Assembly: GCF_030272615.1 (NCBI RefSeq)
Contig: NC_081412.1
Coordinates: 18,205,932 to 18,269,931 of the forward strand
Reading direction: 5' to 3'
Source: Cryptomeria japonica
Taxonomy: Eukaryota > Streptophyta > Pinopsida > Cupressales > Cupressaceae
Length of the DNA: 64,000 bases
Below are positions 20,017 to 29,988 of this stretch, one piece after another. The notes beneath the pieces are model-generated. The model did not search any database and had not been told where the DNA came from. It was given only the letters and a program-made list of their open reading frames with translations. A program made the position numbers and the translations under genes. Each line of letters starts with the position of its first letter. Position 1 is the first letter of the stretch.

Positions 20017-21259
20017 TGTTGGAAATTTAGAGGAATTGATTATGTGTTGCATTGATGTTTTGTCATTGATGTCAACACTAGTTATTTTGGTTGTCTTCAG
20101 GGTTCCGGTAGAGTCATTGGTTTATGATGTTTATCTAGAGAGCATCTCTGGTATGCTTTGGTTTGTGGAATTTGTTTGGTTTGATCATTTATGTGGTTCA
20201 AGTGTGTATCTCATTCAGTTGGTTTGGGATTTGATGAATCAAAAGCTTCTTTTTGTTCTAGTAAGCCTTTTGCTTACCGGTAAGAGTTTTATCAATAGGG
20301 CTTTGTTGGAGATAATTTGATGGATTTGATAAGTGGTGTTGATGCAACTTCTATAAGGTTATCAGGATGCTAATGATTATCTTGTTCATGTTCTATTTGA
20401 TTGGTGGTGTTCCATTTGGCTTGTGGTGACCTATTTTTGGTTTGGTGTTATCTTGCTTAATTTATGGACTAGTTTATGTAACATGTTGGTGTATGCTCCC
20501 AATGTGTTACCGGTTGGATTTATTGATTGGTTTATGTTGTTTTGGCCCCAGGATGACTTGGGTTATCATTGGTTTTTGGGACTATGTAATGGATTTATTG
20601 TATTATCTTTTTGGTGGCCAACCTAATTGTTTAGGTCCCAGGTTGGTATAAATATGATGTAAAATCTCTTTGTAGATCATGTGGTATGGGTTATGGGATT
20701 ATCTGTGTGCGAATAAAGTTGAAATCATATGCAGAGGTTTTGGTCGATCATAGGTGGTCAAATTGGGTTTGTGTAAGAGGTTTAAGACCTCTGGTATTGA
20801 GTTTAACTAGAATTGTACTTAGTCATAGGAGATGCTATCCTTGTAGTTCATTCTTCTTTCTGGATTGTAGTCCAAAGATCTTTTGTAGTCAGTGAGGCTC
20901 CTTTGTGATGGGTAGTGCGCTCTAGGCACTGTGCCTTCCTGCATGTGGAGGACCCTTATTGTAATCACCTACTTACTGCAGAAGTATTATCTAACTGTGG
21001 GTAGGCTTCCCACCATGGTTTTTCCCTTTACCAAGTTTTCCATGTACAAATCTTGGTGTTATGTGTTGTGGATGGATGGTAAATGTGTTATGGTTTATGT
21101 TTGTTCTTAATTGATATATCTGCTATTCTGGTATTTCATTTATGCATTCCGATAAAAGTTTTGAAGTGCTTAAAGTTTTATAATTTGCCAATAACTGATT
21201 CACCCCCCCCCCTCTCTCAGTTGTCAACTAATTATCACAAAAACCTGATTATCCTAACA
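20017..21259 (+). mobile_element. 3' LTR of the copia element, 1243 bp
   Basis: The LTR starts TGTTGGAAATTTAG directly after the PPT and ends ATCCTAACA. Near its end it carries the C-tract motif GATTCACCCCCCCCCCTCTCTCAG seen in the other copia LTRs of this window. The matching 5' LTR lies upstream of the window. The 103 bp that follow (21260-21362) are unassigned. Confidence 0.85.
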
Positions 21260-21362
21260 CATCATACACAACAACAATCAATAATTCATCACCTTCAACT
21301 TTTCTATAAATATTGTTATCTATAGTATCTTTTATAAAATTTGTTTGAAACAAATAACTATC

Positions 21363-21771
21363 CAGCATAGTAGATGCTGATCTAAAGTAGTACAAGACAT
21401 TGGATTTGTATAATCCATTTTTGTAAGTCAGTGAGACTTCTTTTGTAACTAAGCAGTGAGCTCTAGGCACTTGGCCTTCCTGCATGTGCAGGCCCCTATT
21501 GTAAATAGTAATATTCCCTTATTGGCCAGTAAGCGAATATTGTGGGTCACAAATCCCACCAAGGTTTTTCCCACACCGGGTTTCCCCATTAAAAATACTA
21601 TGGTATGTTGTGTCTCTTATGTTGTGGTTATTGCTCTTATTTACTGCATTATTTTTGGTTTACCGGTACACAGTTTTGATATGCTTTTCATGTTATAACT
21701 CAACTAAATTCTTATACCAGTCAGATACTGATTCACCCCCCCCCCTCTCAGTATCTTTGGGAATCCTAACA
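21363..21771 (+). repeat. Family A 5' LTR, truncated
   Basis: AGCATAGTAGATGCTGATCT through GGGAATCCTAACA matches 27333-27739. The first 386 bp of the LTR are missing, so this LTR has lost its U3 promoter. Confidence 0.88.
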
Positions 21772-21789
21772 ATTGGTATCAGAGCCTGG
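21772..21789 (+). promoter_or_regulatory. Primer binding site (initiator Met tRNA type)
   Basis: ATTGGTATCAGAGCCTGG directly follows the LTR end CTAACA. TGGTATCAGAGC is the classic plant copia site complementary to the 3' end of tRNA-iMet. Confidence 0.9.
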
Positions 21790-21842
21790 TCCTCTATTTT
21801 CAAAAGCCTAACAACTTGAGGAAGATATTGACACTAGTAGAG

Positions 21843-22861
21843 ATGGAAAACTTAAGAAAGAAATTGGAAACAACTCTTTTTAGACTATGATGCAGAAAAA
21901 GTGAAGAATTTCAAACTTGAAGATGTTCTGAAGGCTGCACAGGATATTATTCAAGGACTTCAAGAAAATTTTACTATAGCAAGGAATAAGAGAAGAGAAC
22001 TTTGTGAAAAGATGCAAAATGATGAAGATGAAAAAGAAACTCTTAATGATCTGGTAAACAAACTGAGACAAGAAAATAGTACAATGAAGAATGGGATGCA
22101 AGATATGACTGAGATTTTGTAAAGAAACTAAAAATCAGAAGAAGAATGAAGAGGACTTGGTTAGAAGACTGAATGATGTTGGAAATGAAAACACAAGACT
22201 TAGTCATGAAAATGATATGTTAAAGACAGATTTGATGCATACACAAAATGACATAATTGAACTCATGAGATAGACAGGAATCTTGGAGAGTGAACTAGCT
22301 GCTGCAAATCAACACAAGGAAAAATTCAAGTAAAGTTTAGAAGAACTTGATGACATGTTGAAGAATCAGAAACCAAATGGTGATGCAAATGGCCTTGGCT
22401 TTGAAGTTGGTGAAAGCTCCGGTATTGCAAACAATCATGATCATAGTAAACCGGTAAGACAACCTAATGCTTACAAATTTAATGGAAAATGCTTTAACTG
22501 TAACACGTATGGTCATAGAGCACATCAGTGTAGATCTAGAAATTATCAGAACACTAATACACCCATCAGTCAATGTTCTAAATGCAACAAAGTTGGTCAC
22601 AATTCAGAAAATTGCAGAATGAATGTAAGATGTTATGTTTGTGGAAGATTTGGACATCTATCTAATCAATGCAAAACACAAACCGACATAGGATATGGGA
22701 AAGCTATTCAGAAAAACAATGCGACTTGTTATGCTTGTAACAAAATTGGACATATTACAAAATTTTGTAGAAGCAGGACATCATCGACAAATAACAAAGG
22801 ACCCAGCTTGAAAGGTAAAGAAAAAGTTGAAGAGGTAAAGAAAGAATTCTCAAAACAATGA
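21843..22861 (+). pseudogene. gag (coiled coil plus four CCHC zinc knuckles)
   Basis: The product would bind element RNA. From ATG at 21843 the frame is shifted near 21885, after which KNFKLEDVLKAAQDIIQGLQ opens a coiled-coil region (to about 22340, with stops near 22120, 22272 and 22332). Four perfect CX2CX4HX4C knuckles follow: CFNCNTYGHRAHQC, CSKCNKVGHNSENC, CYVCGRFGHLSNQC and CYACNKIGHITKFC, then a Lys/Glu-rich tail. The capsid-type domain normally N-terminal in copia Gag (present in the gag pieces at 35.9 and 43.2 kb) is absent, so this may be a nucleocapsid-only protein. Confidence 0.85.
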
Positions 22862-23260
22862 ATCAGAAAGACAAATTAGAATGTTGATGGGAATACTCCT
22901 CCACCTGTAGAACAGAGTAACACTCCATCGGCAGGAGACTCTTCATCCAACTGAAGGAAAATCCTTTGGGGGTTTAGAAACAAATTGAAAAACATGCAAA
23001 TATACCCTTGGTTGATGGTGAGAAGTTGAATTACTTCTTTACCAGTAGATGAGTTAAGTTGTGACTTAATTGGCAAGCATTAAATATGGTAGTTGGAGAA
23101 AATAACATTATGAAGTAAGTGTTTTGGCTCCTTTTTCATTCACCAAGCATTCAAATCTTCGAGAGCGCGCGTAAATTCTTGAGAGAAGGCATCCTTAGCG
23201 AAAAAGTGAAGCAGTTCATCCAAGCACTCATCCTTAAGGCAGATTGAGGTATTTATAACC

Positions 23261-26200
23261 ATGGCATCCTCCTTTGTTCTTGAATTTATAGCAAATCCTA
23301 CTGTGATTGAGGTTATCAAGCGCCCTAGACTCGTATTCAAACTTGTTCCCAAAATAGAGAAGAAAGATGATACCCTAGGTGCATTCTCTCAAATTCCTAA
23401 GGGAGTAGTTTATGTAGAGGATCCTAGGATATACATACATTGTCACATAGAAGAACTAGGAGATGAAGAAATCAAGAATATGTATCAGACTGTTTTATGT
23501 GATGAATTTGGAAATATCAAACCGAAACATAAAATAGTGGAAACCCTAGGTTTTACTGAAATCCTTAGTGTCCCAGATTTTTCCAAGGATGTTATAAGAA
23601 TTGTGCTAAGTAGAGTTCATGGCAAATTCTTTTGGTTGGATTCCATCCATAAGATCACCAAAGAAGCAGTTAAGGTAGTAACAGGGTTACCTTCCACCGG
23701 TAGTAGGCCTGACAGAACTAAAAAGGTCTCTAATGACACAGTAATGTACCTAACCGGTGCAACATTTGACAAGAGATCACTTAGAGTCAATGATGTAAAG
23801 GACATAAATGTTAGATTTGTCAGTATGATCCTTGGCTATAAAGCCACACATGCTAATAGGTTAAACTTAGTATCTAGCTTGTGTATTAAAAGTGCTTATG
23901 ACTTAGTGAACCACAATGCTAAGATTGACATATGTGAATGGCTTAAAGATGAATTGATAGACAATTTGAAGAAAATCCAAGGAGACAAGAAAGGAACTTT
24001 TAGATTTGGAAATTTGCTTGTATGTTTGATGTTGTACATTACTAAGGAAGTACCCGGTATTGGTAGAAAAGACTTTGGCTTTGCTATAACGGTAGGAAAG
24101 CAACTATTGGATACATTAAACAACATGGGAGAAAACAGAGAGAAAAATATAAATGAACATTTTCAAGCACTGAAGGCTCGAATGAAGACAAGAATAAGGC
24201 TGTCTCAGGAAATTGTAGATAAATATCAAAAGGAAATATGTTTTGTAATCAAGAAAGATGAAATCTGGATGGAGGCAGTTGTCCCTAGGACTATCTGGGT
24301 AACTGAAATGGGATATGAAATAGATGATAACATCATTGAAACTTATGCAAAAGCCCTCCTTGAAGCACCAAAGGAACCATCTGAGAAAGTCTTTGGCAAT
24401 GTAGAAACAATTGAGAGTGGCATTCAGTCTAAGAAAAGAGTTAAGAAAGTTGAACAAATAGTGAGGAAGGGAACTAGACAAGCTAAAGCAATTAAGGAAG
24501 ATGTATTGAAGCAAACTGGCATCAAGAAAAGTGAGTTCAAAGGACTTCAACTGAAAGCTCATCTTTCATTGATTGCAACTTCTTCTGACAGTGAGATACC
24601 AATGGTATTCAAAAGGGTAGAAAGGAAAAGAAAACCCTCACTAGCACCCTCACCTACACCTAGGAGAACAAGACAAAAGCAACAGGCAGTTAGGCCTCTA
24701 GTTAAGAAGTTAACTCCAAAGAAGAAGGTAAAATAAGATATTGCTCCACTGGAAAAACTTTTAAGTGAAATAACAGAGGATGGAAAGTTGAAAAACATTA
24801 GCAAAGTGTATAACACACTTTCCACTGATGATAAAGAAAGTGTAGAAAATAGTGTAATTTTACACTTGGACATATACAAGAAATTTTTGATGGAAATTGT
24901 TGATGAAATACGCACTGATCTATACAGAAGACTAGAAGCTAGAAGGGTAGCTATTGTTGAACTAGATAAAAACATAAAAATTGAAAAATTACTTGCAGTG
25001 CACCTAGTAAACTCCACTAAAGAACTAGATCAATTAATTAGTGAAGCCAACCGGACAGTATTTTAAACTGGTCATCGACATGTAGCACTGATGGCAGGAA
25101 GAATGAATGAAATTTCTGAAGAGACTACGAATCAATGGGACATATTCTTTGTTGAAAAGGAGAAACAAGAACTTAAAAGACCTAAGACTATCAGAGTCTA
25201 TCAAAAGGAAAGGGACAAGGGGAAAGGTAAGGAAGGTGGACCTCCGAACCTAAAAATAATTGATAACTTACCCCCACCTCTTTCTGATACTCCATCGGTA
25301 GAAACCATTGACAATCAACCAGCTACAGAGAGTATGGAGACTCCTCAAGAGGATACAAATCCCGAGTCTGAAATTTTGTACACTATGAATATAGACACCC
25401 AAGAGGTAAACATTGTGGTGGACAAAGAGACCACTGAGGATAAGAAGAAAGATGTGGCTACTAAGTCACCAGCTGTAGATGTTGAGATTGGAGTTAGTGA
25501 TACTATAAATATAAGCACAGAAAAACCTACTCAAACATAGAAATTGACAGAGGACACCACTAGGAAACCATCAGAAGCACCGGTAGATAAAATTGAGAAA
25601 CAATCAGAGAAACCGACAATGGACAATGCAGGGGTGAATACAGAGAAACCGATAGTGCATACTGAGACTTCATCAGAAAAACCAGCAGCAGAGAGCATAG
25701 AGAAACCCTCTGAGGCACAGGTTGAGAAACAGGAACAGAAACAGGCTGAGGTATAGGTTTAGACCGAGACAATTCCCCCGACAACAGCTAAAAAGCCTAA
25801 ACCTTTGCTAGTAGAAATGCAAACACAAACTGACCTACCAAAGGTCGAAACAAGCAAAGTTATTACTACAACCGATAGCATGTAAATTGTGAGAATAGTT
25901 GGGCACACATCTGGTACTTCAATGACATAATTTAGACCAACAAATGCAATAGAAGTCTTATTATATTCTATTAAGAAGATTACTAAGTGTATTGCACAAG
26001 CCTATAAGGCTATTGATGACACAATTCCTATTCTTAAATTGATAGCACCCAAGTGCATTGTAGGAAGTAAAGATTCCTTAGGTCAACTAGACAAATTGTC
26101 TAAATACATCAGCGGTAACATTTTGACAGTTGATCAGATAAATGAGGACACATTCAAAGAGAGAATGAATAAGGAGAAAGAAAAATTCTTTGAGGAAATA

Positions 26201-26716
26201 GTGAAGAAGAATAAGGAGAAAATGGAAACCTTATTACCGGTACTAGAAGAAACAATTTTGGATTTCAAGAAACTGTACAGAGATACCCACAAAACTAATA
26301 ATCTAAACCAGAGCATAGATTCAGAGATCAACAAAGCTCAAGAAGAAATTAACAATATTGCTGACAATTTAATAGGACCGTTAGATTCATTTTTGGAAAT
26401 TGAAAAGAACATTGCAGATCTTGAAGAGAAAATAGAGAAGTTAGAACAAGACAAAGAAAAGATAAAGGTTAAGGCAAAGGATTTAAAATGCAAACTAGGT
26501 CCTAAACTAGATTACCTCATTTCTTTGAGAAAAGAAATTTTTGAGGCTTTGGTTCCCGAACTTAAGACTCCAGAAGAGCAAATGCACATACTAACTGGTA
26601 CAGTTTAGAGAACAAAAGTGGCATTACAAGATAGCAAAAGATTCAACGACAGTCAGAATTTTGCATTGGCAGATATCTATCAGATTGTAACCCACCAGTT
26701 ACAAGGATCTAGCTAG
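23261..26716 (+). pseudogene. Accessory ORF (aORF), 1151 codons in one frame with eight stops
   Basis: From ATG 23261 one frame runs to TAG 26714, broken only by stops at 24734, 25064, 25538, 25754, 25760, 25883, 25928 and 26606. There is no frameshift. The N-terminal 320 residues are globular (KGVVYVEDPRIYIHCHIEEL, HGKFFWLDSIHKITKEAVK, FRFGNLLVCLMLYITKEVPG) and resemble in style the 'putative plant transposon protein' domain; that similarity is weak and unverified. A Lys-rich basic tract follows (about 440-490), then helices, a long Pro/Thr/Glu-rich repeat (EKPxxE, codons 740-850) and a coiled coil (about 930-1110). It occupies the place of pol. Function unknown; homologous C-termini are at 51529-52180. 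Confidence 0.7.
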
Positions 26717-26756
26717 GAACCACACTTCACTAATAGTGAATGACAACCTTTGTCAT

Positions 26757-26946
26757 TGATGTCAAATGGGGAGTAGTGGAAATGAGAAAAATGATCAGAA
26801 CAAAGACATCATCAGCTCAGGGGGAGCATACATTTTTTACAACACAGTTTTGGTAAGATATTTTGGCAGATTCTTTTTGGACAACATTTTTGGACACTTT
26901 TTGGATTTTTCTCATGAGTGTTGCCATCAATGCCAAAGGGGGAGAT
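26757..26946 (+). promoter_or_regulatory. Multiple polypurine tracts of family A
   Basis: TCAAATGGGGAGTAG (about 26761), CAGGGGGAGCA (about 26819) and CCAAAGGGGGAGAT, which abuts the LTR at 26946. The last one should be the functional PPT. The repeated PPT arrangement is as in Sireviruses. Confidence 0.75.
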
Positions 26947-27739
26947 TGTTGGAAAATGCACACTCCAATGAGAAATTGTAGGTGATTGAAGGTATTGTCA
27001 TTGACGGCAACCTTACAGTCATGTGATATTGGTAGGCACCAGCACTGGCACCGGCAGACTCAACACTGGTACACAGATCACCGACACTGAAAAGGAAGAT
27101 TACCAGCACCATGGTTGACAAGAATTTTGTTCAAATGTATTTTGTATTTAATTGTAAAATCTTTTGTAAGCCAACTTGGTGGATTGTAATATGACTCATA
27201 TAAGTATGAGATCATTGTAGATCATTTAGGATGTGTGAGATGGAAGGATTAATGCAGACCTAATATGCGAATTGTAAGGCAGATATTGGATAAGGGTTTA
27301 TGTATGTTGCAGAGCTTAAACCAGTATTGAATCTAGCATAGTAGATGCTGATCTGAAGCAGTACAAGACATTGGATTTGTATAATCCATTTTTGTAAGTC
27401 AGTGAAACTTCTTTTGTAGTTGAGCAGTGAGCTCTAGGCACTTGGCCTTCCTGCATGTACAAGCCCCTATTGTAAACAGTAATATTCCCTTATTGGCTAG
27501 TAAGCAAATATTGTGGGTCACAAATCCCACTGAGGTTTTTCCCACACCAGGTTTCCTCGTTAAAAATATTGTGTTATGGTGTGTCTCTTATGTTGTGGTT
27601 ATTTCTCTTATTTACTGCATTATTTTTGTTTTACCGGTACATAGTTTTGATATGCTTTTCATGTTATAATTCAACTAAATTCTTATACCGGTCAGATACT
27701 TATTCACCCCCACTCTTAGTATCTTTGGGAATCCTAACA
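26947..27739 (+). repeat. Family A 3' LTR, 793 bp
   Basis: The LTR starts TGTTGGAAAATGCACACTCC and ends GGGAATCCTAACA. It carries TACCGGTACA and the C-tract motif near the end. It matches the 5' LTR fragment and, with more changes, 37035-37806 and the reverse of 50421-51220. Confidence 0.9.
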
Positions 27740-28490
27740 GTCTTATGTTCTTGCATTTCAATTTCATGTTTATGCTTTCGATGGTTTAAAGTTAAATCAT
27801 AAAATTTTCTAATTGGTAGATCATTGATTCACCCCCCCTCTCAGTGATCCCTGATTCCAACAATTGGTATTAGAGTCTAGTTCCTTCGAGGATGCTTAAC
27901 CACTTGAGGAAGGTCCAGGAGATTGATGCAACAAAAAATGAGATCAGTTCCTTGAAAAGAAACTTGAATTTTGCTGATGAATTCATTAATGACTTGAAGG
28001 ATCAAGTGAACACTTCAAGAGACAAGAGAAAGGAATTGATGGGCAGTTGAAGGAGAAAGAAGATCACATCATGGAGAATCAAGGTAAAGGTGATGAAGTT
28101 GACAAGCTTGAGAGAGAATTTTGCATTGAAGAATGAGATGTGATCCATTGTGATGAGACTGACTAAGGAGATTGAGGACTGATAGAAGAATGAAGAGAGT
28201 TTGACACAAAAATTAAAGGAAAGAGAAGATGAATTCTTCAGGCTCTCTTATGGGAATGATCAGTTGAAGCTGGAGTTGACACAGTCAAGGAATAATGGTC
28301 AAGAACTTGAAATACAAATTATTGCCTTAAGTTATTAACTTGTTACTACAGATGAATACAAAGACAAATTCAAAGCCAACTCAACAAGGCTTGATGAGAT
28401 GTTGGAAAGTCAAAGACATGGAAAGGACATGCGAGGTCTTGGATTTGAGAAAGGTGAATCCTCCGGATCTAGACAAAGTAATTATAACTA
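27740..28490 (+). pseudogene. 5' end of another copia element: LTR tail, PBS, gag
   Basis: LTR tail 27740-27862 (ATTCACCCCCCCTCTCAGTG, ending TTCCAACA) is followed by ATTGGTATTAGAGTCTAG (PBS with two changes) and a broken gag coiled coil (LRKVQEIDATKNEISSLKRN, DEFINDLKDQV), then DEMLESQRHGKDMRGLGFEK, which parallels family A's DDMLKNQKPNGDANGLGFEV. The frame ends near 28490. Family A appears to have inserted into this LTR. Confidence 0.75.
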
Positions 28491-29988
28491 GAAATTAATT
28501 TTAGTCAAACATATGATCTATATAGATTCATTATAGATAGGTTATATATGGGCCACAATTTTTCCAATTGGTAATATCTACTAAATGTATATTTTATACC
28601 ACTTTAGGTCTAATTATAAAATAAAAAATAAAAACTCGATATTTCAACAACTCCTACTCTTGTAAATAATTTTTTTTTGAAATGTAAAAATATACCCTTT
28701 TATAGATCTATAAGTGAATTTTCCAAATATATATCTTTTAATATTTTAATGTTTTATATTTTATATTTTATTTTTATTGAAAATAGGTCAGCAACACTAA
28801 AAAATAAGGTTGATTGTAGTGTCAAGAAAAAATACTAAAATTTATTTAAAATTTTTGAAAAAAAATATGATGCAGTAGAGAAAAGAATCTATGTCAAGAT
28901 GATATAATTCTTTTCTAATTTGGATAAATAGTTAAGAAAAAAGTGGCAGGAATTGGAAAGAGTTATATTTCAGCACATGCAACTTTTCAAATTTATTGAA
29001 AACTATATATTTATAAAAAATAAAAAATAAAATATTATACTAAAGTTTCAAGTTATCAATATACATAAAAAATTTGAAGAAATTTACTAAATAAAGTGTG
29101 GTAGCTTGTGTAACTTCAATTTCAGCATTTTATCAACATCTAAATTATAGTGTTTACTTTATAAAAAAACTACATTCAAATATTTTTTTAAATTTTTCTT
29201 AAAATTAAAAACATAAAATAGACAAATGAATATAAATTTTATTAGTTTACATCATTTCAAAATTCAAAACATATATTTCACTTTCTATTGATTTAATTTA
29301 AAAATTTGAACAACATTGACCATTTCCTTTATAAAAGTGTGACATAGCTTTGTACTTTTACCCATAGGTATTTACTAATGTGTTGTATAACTTGCTTTCT
29401 TATTGGAAAGTTGAAATCTTTTAATGTTTGTTGAATATAGAGGCTTGTCCAACTTGCAGGGTAGTCAAACTTGTGATCTTTTGGATGGAAATGGAAATAG
29501 GTCATTCTCATTGACCTATCAACCACAGTAATAGATAAAGGTCTTATTTGTATTGATAAACCACATGGATTGATATATACCTCATTAGGTCTCCAGAATA
29601 AACAATGTTCAACCTTATTATCCTGCTTGTGTACAAACCTGACCAAAATTGGTATTTAGTAATATGAAACTTTTTGTTTATTATCTTGCTTGTGTACAAA
29701 CTCACCCAACCTTGGTGTATATGAAAATGGAACTTTTGTGAGATTGATGATTGCATTACCACAATCATAACATATTCTCCTTAGAGGACAATTTTGGTTC
29801 ATATGTTGTCAATAGTGTAAATGATTTAATTGGAAGCCTCAAGTTAGGTTGTATTAGCAATTCAAAGTAATATGATCTTGGTATCATACTTTGATTAATC
29901 TCAAGCCTTTAGTTGTAGTGGCTACCTAATATATGTCTTAAATATAGCCTCAAAGGTTTTATATATGTAGAATTACAATCTTGTACTA
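28491..29988. other. AT-rich stretch with two minus-strand open frames
   Basis: From 28491 to 29300 there is very AT-rich sequence with no feature. On the minus strand, 29646-29329 encodes 105 residues including RMTYFHFHPKDHKFDYPASW and TLKDFNFPIRKQVIQHISKY; 29768-29544 is a second frame. A roughly 75-bp segment with TTATC(C/T)TGCTTGTGTACAAAC is tandemly duplicated (29620 and 29683). I do not recognise the protein; it may be non-TE sequence or a decayed exon. Confidence 0.35.

Larger units (their letters stand above)
21363..27739 (+). mobile_element. Non-autonomous Sirevirus-like copia element with accessory ORF (family A)
   Basis: Order: truncated 5' LTR (21363-21771), Met-tRNA-type primer site, zinc-knuckle gag (21843-22861), a 1151-codon accessory frame (23261-26716), several purine tracts and a full 3' LTR (26947-27739). 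There is no protease, integrase, RT or RNase H sequence, and no space for them. The 5' LTR matches the 3' LTR from offset 386 onward. The element must use pol in trans. Related copies lie at 37035-37924 (LTRs only), 50421-52180 (minus strand) and, more distantly, 43621-50228. Confidence 0.85.

Noticed and set aside
19961-21325. Hydrophobic ORFs of 67-119 codons in the 20017-21259 LTR
   Set aside because: T-rich LTR sequence produces Leu/Phe/Val-rich frames by chance; the interval is bounded by a PPT and a canonical CTAACA terminus.
23617-25017. Minus-strand frames of 60-152 codons opposite the accessory ORF
   Set aside because: They are shadows of the plus-strand frame, with no motifs; the plus frame is supported by homology to the minus-strand copy at 51.5-52.2 kb.
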